This document shows positions 37,017-42,336 of a stretch of DNA of 42,336 nt, piece by piece. The notes beneath the pieces are model-generated. The model had not been told where the DNA came from, did not search any database, and was given only the letters and a program-made list of their open reading frames with translations. The stretch covers positions 1 through 42,336 of the forward strand of contig JAFZIO010000054.1 in NCBI GenBank assembly GCA_017554335.1. Direction: 5' to 3'. Within the stretch, counting starts at the first letter, position 1. Every line of letters begins with the position of its first letter. The stretch is from Bacteroidales bacterium (GTDB taxonomy: Bacteria > Bacteroidota > Bacteroidia > Bacteroidales > UBA932). Both the position numbers and the translations under genes were made by a program.

Positions 37017-38091
37017 GCTCTTGCTGGGTGCGGCACTGCTGCTTGCCGCCTGTACACCCAAGGCCCGTATAGATTGTACCGTCGAGGGCGCTCCTGAGTC
37101 CAAAGTGGAAGTCAGGCTCTTGGATGTCAATGTTTACAATGTGCTGGATACCGTCGTCACCGACGCCTCCGGCCGCATGCGTTATGCGGTTGACGTGAAG
37201 CCCGGGCAGCCGGAGTTCGTCTACCTTTTCAGAAACGGCACCAAGATAGCCTCCCTGCTGCTCAGCGAGGGGGAGAAGGCGGTGGTCAAGGCTGACACTC
37301 TCGGCACTTTCCAAGTAGAAGGTTCTCCCGAGTCCGTCCGCCTGGCCGGCGTTGAGGACATGATTGCACGTTTTACCAGGGAGGTAAACGCTACCGACGA
37401 CAGCCGGGAGATTTCCACCCTTTTCATAGCTCACTACAGGGAATGCACCAGGTACGTCCTGGAGAATTCCAAGTCCCTTACTGTGATACCTGTGCTTTTC
37501 CAGCAGCTGGATGCTAACACTCCGGTGTTCTGCCAGTACACGGACGCCATACTCTTCCGCAACACCCTGGATTCGCTGAAGACCGTCTATCCCGAGTCCC
37601 GTTACGTGAAGGCTCTGGAGAAGGAGACCATACGCCGCGAGAACGCCATGCAGATGCGCAACCTTATCGGTTCCGCCGACACCCAGGGTTTCCCCGACAT
37701 CAAGATGCCCGATATCAACGGACAGAAGGTAATGCTGTCGGAAGTCGACGCCAAGGCCATCCTGCTGCACTTCTGGGATTCCTCCGTGGCTGAAGACAAG
37801 ATGTTCAACCTGGACAACCTTATGCCTCTCTGGGAGCGCTGGAACAAGCGCGGCTTCCAGATTTACGCTGTAGACATCAACCCGGACAAGGGCATGTGGG
37901 CCTCTGTCGTACGTGCCCAGAAACTGCCCTGGATCAACGTGAACGACGGCCTCGGCGCCGCTTCATCTGCCGTGATGCTGTACAACGTATCTGCTGTACC
38001 TGCGTCCTATCTGCTGGCCAACGGCGAATTAGCCGCGACGCTCAAGGGGGACAAAGGACTCGACAAGGAACTCGCCAACATCCTCAAATGA
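37003..38091 (+). CDS. Thioredoxin-fold lipoprotein (TlpA-like) lacking the CXXC
   Basis: The 362-residue protein begins MKSFKLLLGAALLLAACTPK, a lipoprotein signal with Cys17. Residues about 25-110 resemble the DUF4369-like beta domain found ahead of TlpA modules. The C-terminal part (about 225-362) has a thioredoxin fold: FPDIKMPDINGQKVMLSEV, ILLHFWDSS, GFQIYAVDIN and VSAVPASYLL (the cis-Pro region). The active-site position reads FWDSSVAED in place of WCxxC, so it cannot do thiol-disulfide exchange. It may bind rather than reduce. It overlaps neighbours on both sides. Confidence 0.8.
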   Translation: MKSFKLLLGAALLLAACTPKARIDCTVEGAPESKVEVRLLDVNVYNVLDTVVTDASGRMRYAVDVKPGQPEFVYLFRNGTKIASLLLSEGEKAVVKADTLGTFQVEGSPESVRLAGVEDMIARFTREVNATDDSREISTLFIAHYRECTRYVLENSKSLTVIPVLFQQLDANTPVFCQYTDAILFRNTLDSLKTVYPESRYVKALEKETIRRENAMQMRNLIGSADTQGFPDIKMPDINGQKVMLSEVDAKAILLHFWDSSVAEDKMFNLDNLMPLWERWNKRGFQIYAVDINPDKGMWASVVRAQKLPWINVNDGLGAASSAVMLYNVSAVPASYLLANGELAATLKGDKGLDKELANILK

Positions 38092-39656
38092 TACGCTATA
38101 CCATTGGTATTGACTACGGTACCGACTCTGCAAGGGCGGTGCTGGCAGATGCGTCGTGCGGACGCATAGTGGCTTCTGCCACCTGTAACTACGCCCGCTG
38201 GGCCGAGGGCCGCTGGTGCGACCCGCTTACCCAGCAGTTCCGTCAGCATCCCCTGGATTACATCGAGTGTCTGGAGACGGTGCTGCGCCAGGTTGTGGCC
38301 GCGTGCCCTGACCCCTCCGCCATCTGCGCCATTGCTGTCGACACCACCGGCAGTACCGTGGCCATGACGGACCGCAGCGGTATGCCGCTGTCTCTGCTGC
38401 CGGAGTTCGCAGAGGACCCGGACGCCATGTTCATACTCTGGAAGGACCATACGGGAACCGTTGAGGCCGAAGAGTTTACGGCCGCCGGCGCCCGCCACGT
38501 GCCTAATTACATATGCCAGAGCGGCAACCATTATTCCTCCGAATGCACCTGGGCCAAAGTGCTCCACGTGCTCCGCAAGAACGCCGTCGTACGCGATGCC
38601 GTCTGGGGCTTCGTAGATGAGTGCGACTTCATCACCAACCTGCTGACCGGCTGCCGCGACTTCGGCGCCATGAAGTGGGGGCACTGCATCCCCGGTGCCA
38701 AGCAGCTGTGGAACAAGGACTGGGGCGGCTACCCTCCGGAGAGCTTCTTCGAGGAGATCGACCCCCTGCTGCTGCCGGTGCTGCGCCGCATCCCCCAGGT
38801 CAACTATCCGAGCTCCGCAGTTGCCGGCAAGCTCTGCCCCGAGTGGGCGGAAAAGCTGGGCCTGAGCACCTCGGTGGTGGTGGGCGTGGGCAACTGTGAC
38901 GCCCATTCCGGAGCCGTAGGAGCCGGCGTGCGTCCCGGAACGGCAGTGCTGAACCTCGGCACCTCCGCCTGCTACATGGCGGTGATGCCGGTGGAAGAGA
39001 TGCGCGGCCACTTCATCGAAGGCCTCTTCGGTCAGTCCGAGGGCACGATACTCGAGGGCTACATGGGCTACGAGACGGGTCTGTCGGCGTTCGGCGACAT
39101 TTTCGCATGGTTCAAGAGGCTCTGCGGCCGTGAGCTCAACGAGCTGGCGGAGGAGGCAAGCGGCATCGCCCTGCGTGACGACCTCCCGCTCGCAACCGAT
39201 TTCTTCAACGGCCGTCGTGCCCCCAACCCCAGCAACATAGTGACCGCAAGCATCAGCGGACTGCGCATAACCACTTCGCCGGCAGAGATTTACCGTGCGC
39301 TCGTGGAGGCCGCCGCCTTCGGCTCCAAGGCCTGTATAGACCAGTACCTGGACGGCGGAATACGTATCGACAAGATGATTGCCGTAGGCGGCATCGCCCA
39401 GAAGTCCCCGTTCGTGATGCAGATGCTATGCGACGTGCTCGGACGCCCCATAGAGGTGTCCGACTGCAAGGACGCCTGCGCCATGGGAGCGGCAATCCAT
39501 GCCGCCGTAGCCGCCGGCCTTTACGGCTCCGTGCTTGAGGCGGAAGACGCTCTCTGCCCCGGTGCCTGCGCCACTTATACTCCTGATCCTGAGCGGCATG
39601 CCTTCTATCTGCGCCGCTACGAAAGATATTCAGAATTAGCTCAGTTCGTATTATGA
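38088..39656 (+). CDS. araB: Ribulokinase (FGGY family)
   Basis: Ribulokinase phosphorylates L-ribulose in L-arabinose catabolism. The 522-residue protein begins MIRYTIGIDYGTDSARAVL and keeps AraB stretches: PEFAEDPDAMFILWKDHT, YSSECTWAKVLHVLR, WGGYPPESFFEEIDPLL, GAVGAGVRPGTAVLNLGTSA and FNGRRAPNPS, close to E. coli AraB. The start at 38088 overlaps the upstream stop (ATGA); the frame is open further upstream but without family sequence. No araA, araD or araR lies near, so pathway membership is by homology only. Confidence 0.9.
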   Translation: MIRYTIGIDYGTDSARAVLADASCGRIVASATCNYARWAEGRWCDPLTQQFRQHPLDYIECLETVLRQVVAACPDPSAICAIAVDTTGSTVAMTDRSGMPLSLLPEFAEDPDAMFILWKDHTGTVEAEEFTAAGARHVPNYICQSGNHYSSECTWAKVLHVLRKNAVVRDAVWGFVDECDFITNLLTGCRDFGAMKWGHCIPGAKQLWNKDWGGYPPESFFEEIDPLLLPVLRRIPQVNYPSSAVAGKLCPEWAEKLGLSTSVVVGVGNCDAHSGAVGAGVRPGTAVLNLGTSACYMAVMPVEEMRGHFIEGLFGQSEGTILEGYMGYETGLSAFGDIFAWFKRLCGRELNELAEEASGIALRDDLPLATDFFNGRRAPNPSNIVTASISGLRITTSPAEIYRALVEAAAFGSKACIDQYLDGGIRIDKMIAVGGIAQKSPFVMQMLCDVLGRPIEVSDCKDACAMGAAIHAAVAAGLYGSVLEAEDALCPGACATYTPDPERHAFYLRRYERYSELAQFVL

Positions 39657-41014
39657 CAGTTTTCGAACCTGCAAGGGAAATACCGGTACGCGCCAGCGTC
39701 GACATTCTTGTCGTGGGCGGCGGCCCTTCCGGCGTCATGGCTGCTTATGCGGCCGCTCGTAAAGGCAATCACAAGGTCATGCTGCTGGAGAGCAGGGGAT
39801 TCCTTGGCGGCAACCTCACAATCGGCCTGCCCATTCTGGCCTTCCTTGGTCCCAAGGGAAATCAGGTTATCAAGGGTGAGCCCCAGAAGTTCATAGACAG
39901 GCTACGTGAGCGCGGTGCCGCTACCGACCACTATCCTTGCAAACTGCATAAGTCTTTCACCATGGTGGATGCCGAAGAGGTGAAGAATGTCTGTGCAGAT
40001 ATGATGGAAGAGGTTGGCGTAGAGGTGCTTATGTATGTCTTCTGCTGCGGCGTCCTTAAAGAGGGCGAGCAGGTGAAGGGCGTCATAATTGAGTCCAAGT
40101 GCGGCCGCGAGGCTATCCTGGCCAAGACCGTTATTGACTGTACAGGTGACGGCGACGTCGCTTTCCGCGCCGGAGTCGAATGCCACAAGGGCGATGCCGA
40201 CGGCGGTATGCAGCCGCCCACCCTTATGTACCAGTTGCGCGGTGTAGACGTGCAGGCTCTGAGGGATGCCATCGTCCAGCGTCCGGAGGTGTTCGATATG
40301 GACAATATGCCCCACAGCCAGTTCACAAGGCGCCATTTCATTACCGTGGGCCTTCGCGGCATGATTGATAAGGCACGTGAGGCCGGGCTGGACATTCCTG
40401 TCAACCGCACAATCCTTATTACAGGACTTAAGCCCGATGAGATCTGGGTCAATATGACCCGCGTGAGCGGTACGGACAGCACCGAGCCGTCGAGCTACAC
40501 CCATTGTGAGATTACCGCGCACAGGCAGATTAAGGTTATCAACGAGTACTTGCGCCGCTTCGTGCCCGGTTTCGAGAATGCCCACCTGGAGATTGTTTCT
40601 CCGTTCACCGGCATTCGCGAGAGCCGCGTCATAGTGGGTAAGTATGTGCTTACCGCAGAGGATATAGTGGCAATGAAGAAGTTCGACGATGCGGTTGTGG
40701 TTGCCGGTTATCCTGTTGATATTCACCACTCCAAGGGTGGCGACTGTACCATGATCTTCACGGAAGACGCATATGATATCCCTTATCGCGTTCTGGTGCC
40801 TGAGAAGGTCGAAGGCCTTCTGGTCGCCGGCCGCTGTTCGTCCATGAACCATGAGGCCATGGCCGGCACCCGCGTAATGTCCACCTGCATGGCCCTGGGC
40901 GAAGCCGCCGGTTCCGCCGCACGCGTTGCCCTGGAAGAAGGCGTGCTGCCTTCAGCCGTGGACGTCTCCAAGGTCCGCGCCGACCTTCTGGAGAACGGCG
41001 CCTACCTGGGGTAG
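39653..41014 (+). CDS. FAD-dependent oxidoreductase
   Basis: The 453-residue protein has the dinucleotide-binding motif VGGGPSGVMAAYAAAR (GxGxxG, 22-27), then LLESRGFLGGNLTIG, the TVIDCTGDGDVAFRAG segment and a C-terminal FAD-contact stretch (LLVAGRCSSMNHEAMAGTRV). It belongs to the FAD_oxidored family common in Bacteroidota. The substrate cannot be read. It overlaps the araB stop by 4 nt and ends the five-gene run started by greA. Confidence 0.87.
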   Translation: MTVFEPAREIPVRASVDILVVGGGPSGVMAAYAAARKGNHKVMLLESRGFLGGNLTIGLPILAFLGPKGNQVIKGEPQKFIDRLRERGAATDHYPCKLHKSFTMVDAEEVKNVCADMMEEVGVEVLMYVFCCGVLKEGEQVKGVIIESKCGREAILAKTVIDCTGDGDVAFRAGVECHKGDADGGMQPPTLMYQLRGVDVQALRDAIVQRPEVFDMDNMPHSQFTRRHFITVGLRGMIDKAREAGLDIPVNRTILITGLKPDEIWVNMTRVSGTDSTEPSSYTHCEITAHRQIKVINEYLRRFVPGFENAHLEIVSPFTGIRESRVIVGKYVLTAEDIVAMKKFDDAVVVAGYPVDIHHSKGGDCTMIFTEDAYDIPYRVLVPEKVEGLLVAGRCSSMNHEAMAGTRVMSTCMALGEAAGSAARVALEEGVLPSAVDVSKVRADLLENGAYLG

Positions 41015-41029
41015 ACTCTGGCTTCACAG

Positions 41030-41139
41030 CGGGCAAGGTCCCTTTTTATTGCCGTGACCTTGCCCACGAATGTGCCTTTCAAGCCAATATATGATTGATT
41101 ACTGGGCAAGGTCCTCCATCTGAAATGGGACCTTGCCCG
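41030..41139. repeat. Nested inverted-repeat element, 110 bp
   Basis: The ends CGGGCAAGGTCCC (41030-41042) and GGGACCTTGCCCG (41127-41139) are perfect 13-bp inverted repeats. Two further copies of the same word sit inside, GACCTTGCCC (41056-41065) and GGGCAAGGTCC (41104-41114), so the region can fold as one long hairpin or as two hairpins side by side. Not similar in sequence to the dnaX/atpG element. It may be a small non-coding repeat element or a regulatory structure. Confidence 0.65.
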
Positions 41140-41225
41140 GTTAATGGTGGCAGGGGGAAGAGTAGGGATTAGCCCCGCTGCGCGGGCCTTTTCCCTCGAC
41201 CTTCGTGAGCAATGCAAACAATGGT

Positions 41226-41245
41226 GGGACTACGTCCCCTTTTTT
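41226..41245 (+). terminator. Probable terminator of the greA-araB-oxidoreductase run
   Basis: GGGAC-TAC-GTCCC followed by CTTTTTT: a short but perfect 5-bp stem with a T tract, downstream of the last plus-strand gene. Confidence 0.6.
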
Positions 41246-41297
41246 GCGCACCGGCAAGTCCTTACAAGAGTAACTCTTGACGGCCTTGCAGTCACAC

Positions 41298-41323
41298 AAA
41301 AACGCCGCACATTGTGTGCGGCG
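41298..41323 (-). terminator. Terminator of tRNA-Ser
   Basis: On the minus strand CGCCGCACA-CAA-TGTGCGGCG is a perfect 9-bp stem followed by TTTTT, 23 nt after the end of the tRNA. Confidence 0.88.
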
Positions 41324-41346
41324 CCATTGGTTTGCATTGCATAGCG

Positions 41347-41431
41347 CGGAGGAAGAGGGATTCGAACCCCCGGAACGTTGCCGTTCAACAGTTTTCAAGA
41401 CTGCCGCCATCGACCACTCGGCCATTCCTCC
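41347..41431 (-). tRNA. tRNA-Ser (anticodon UGA)
   Basis: The 85-nt gene has the acceptor stem GGAGGA paired with TCCTCC, discriminator G, anticodon loop CTTGAAA (anticodon TGA, reading UCA codons), a long variable arm (GAACGGCAACGTTC region) typical of class II tRNAs, and the T-loop GTTCGAATC. CCA is not encoded. A promoter lies just upstream and a strong terminator just downstream, so it is transcribed alone. Confidence 0.95.
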
Positions 41432-41443
41432 ATTTTGGGATTG

Positions 41444-41475
41444 CAAAGGTATGTAAATTATCTGTTTTCTGCAAG
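41444..41475 (-). promoter_or_regulatory. Promoter of tRNA-Ser
   Basis: On the minus strand CTTG (41475-41472, near the TTTG consensus), 20 nt, then TACCTTTG (41451-41444). The -7 box ends 12 nt before the mature tRNA 5' end. The -33 box lies inside the end of the phosphatase gene. Confidence 0.6.
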
Positions 41476-42336
41476 TGCTTCGCGAGCCTCGTCCAACAGG
41501 GGAGTGCAGTAGGAGATGAAGTCGGTCCAGCGGTAGCAGTTGCCGGAGACGGGAGTGAGGGGAAGCGACAGCGGCTCCTCGTTCAGCATGAGCATCACCA
41601 GAAGATCGTCCTCCCGTGGCGCTGCGGCAGATCGGCGCGGAGCGAAGAGCACCATCTGGAAATTGCCGGCCATAGGAATACGGGAGACGTCCCAGACCTT
41701 CCATGCATCCGCAAGGTCTTCAATCTCAGCGTCCCAGCCTTCAAGCTTCATAAGGGCGAACAGGGCCATCATGCAGCCGTCGTGCCCGAAGCGCAGGCGC
41801 ACGCTCACACCGTCGGCAAGATCCTCGGCAGTACGGTCGATTATGTCGCCGAGCACAGCCTCAGAAAGATAGCAGCCGCGCCTGTCGCCTCCCGGCCATC
41901 GGCTCTTGGATACATAGAAACGGTAGTTGTCCAGCCGGCCGAGCAGCTGCAGCTCGTCTTCCGTGAAAGCTTCAAGCATCTCATAACCCAAACCGCAGCT
42001 CGGCAGGTTCGCGGCCACGTCGAAGAAGTCCTGTATGAAAATCAGCGGGTCACTAAGTCCCGGGGCAGAAGGGTAATCGGTGAACAGGCGCCCGCAGAAC
42101 GGCTCAGGATCGATAAGTCCGGCGGCATATTCTTCAAACGCCGGACGCCAGAGGCCCGTGCCTTTCTTCCACTGTACGTCGTATTCCGTAGCCCGGGGAT
42201 TCTCCAGCGTGTGCTGGTTGATGCGGCCCATGTAACTCCGTGACGCATCTGCGTGAATCCGGAGCTTGGGGCGGAGAGACAGCAGGCCCTGGGTGAAGTA
42301 CTGCATGGAGAGCATAGTGCGCTCCAGATTGGTGGA
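41458..42336 (-). CDS. Histidine acid phosphatase paralogue, C-terminal part
   Basis: The frame is open to the right edge of the window, so the start and the RHG motif lie outside; 292 residues are visible, from STNLERTMLSMQYFTQG. It aligns with the phosphatase at 34704-36044: STQTNRTILSM there matches STNLERTMLSM here, and both share a LRFGHD motif, so the distal His-Asp pair is conserved. It should be a periplasmic phosphomonoesterase of the same type, with the substrate perhaps shifted. The tRNA-Ser promoter overlaps its 3' end. Confidence 0.82.
   Translation of the reverse strand, partial: STNLERTMLSMQYFTQGLLSLRPKLRIHADASRSYMGRINQHTLENPRATEYDVQWKKGTGLWRPAFEEYAAGLIDPEPFCGRLFTDYPSAPGLSDPLIFIQDFFDVAANLPSCGLGYEMLEAFTEDELQLLGRLDNYRFYVSKSRWPGGDRRGCYLSEAVLGDIIDRTAEDLADGVSVRLRFGHDGCMMALFALMKLEGWDAEIEDLADAWKVWDVSRIPMAGNFQMVLFAPRRSAAAPREDDLLVMLMLNEEPLSLPLTPVSGNCYRWTDFISYCTPLLDEAREALAENR

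Larger units (their letters stand above)
41015..41346. other. Intergenic region with palindromes and two opposed terminators
   Basis: This stretch of about 330 bases has no convincing gene. It holds a nested palindrome (41030-41139), a small hairpin CCCGC-TGC-GCGGG (41174-41186), a plus-strand terminator (41226-41245), a palindrome CAAGAG-TAA-CTCTTG (41265-41279) and the terminator of tRNA-Ser (41298-41323). Confidence 0.75.

Noticed and set aside
41141-41704. A minus-strand open frame spanning the tRNA-Ser gene
   Set aside because: It runs through a clear tRNA gene and its terminator and shows no protein family sequence.

Overview
The window is a gene-dense stretch of chromosome from a member of the Bacteroidota, most likely Bacteroidales from a gut-type habitat. 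The evidence is two SusC/SusD outer-membrane pairs, a type IX secretion sorting domain beside a PorV/PorQ-like barrel, the atpDC-BEFHAG gene order, and Bacteroidota-type -7 boxes (TAnnTTTG) upstream of several genes. GC is fairly high for the order. I cannot fix family or genus; Alistipes-like or uncultured rumen/gut lineages would fit.

Layout. 2-1123: 3' part of pnp, ending in a bidirectional terminator. 1155-4321 (minus): a GH3 beta-glucosidase and two small proteins of unknown function. 4377-13676 (plus): one tightly packed run, dnaX, lptB, atpD, atpC, atpB, atpE, atpF, atpH, atpA, atpG, closed by a terminator. 13743-19580 (minus): SusC, SusD and a lipoprotein. 19953-31986 (plus): a second SusC and SusD, two surface lipoproteins with Calx-beta-like modules, a small secreted protein, a subtilisin-like protease with a type IX sorting domain, and a PorV/PorQ-like barrel; this looks like a protein- or peptide-utilisation locus. 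31983-36044 (minus): a histidine acid phosphatase, a membrane polyferredoxin, and a Tat-exported ferredoxin/aldo-keto reductase. 36148-41014 (plus): greA, a HIT protein, a thioredoxin-fold lipoprotein without its CXXC, ribulokinase and an FAD oxidoreductase, each overlapping the next. 41347-41431 (minus): tRNA-Ser(UGA). 41458 to the end (minus): part of a second histidine phosphatase.

The most unusual feature is a 112-bp palindromic element present twice, in frame, inside two unrelated essential genes: the linker of DnaX (5505-5616) and a loop of the ATP synthase gamma subunit (12894-13005). The copies match at 102 of 112 positions by my alignment. They have matching inverted ends, are read in the same frame, and encode nearly the same 37-residue peptide. 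Four of the ten differences are two compensatory base-pair changes in an internal hairpin with a constant TGAC loop, which points to selection on a folded nucleic acid. The arrangement recalls the protein-coding palindromic elements of Rickettsia (RPEs), but I do not recognise this family. A lone end-like sequence and another foldable palindrome lie further along the DnaX linker, and an unrelated nested palindrome of similar size lies between the FAD oxidoreductase gene and tRNA-Ser.

All functional names rest on reading motifs by eye. No database search was made.
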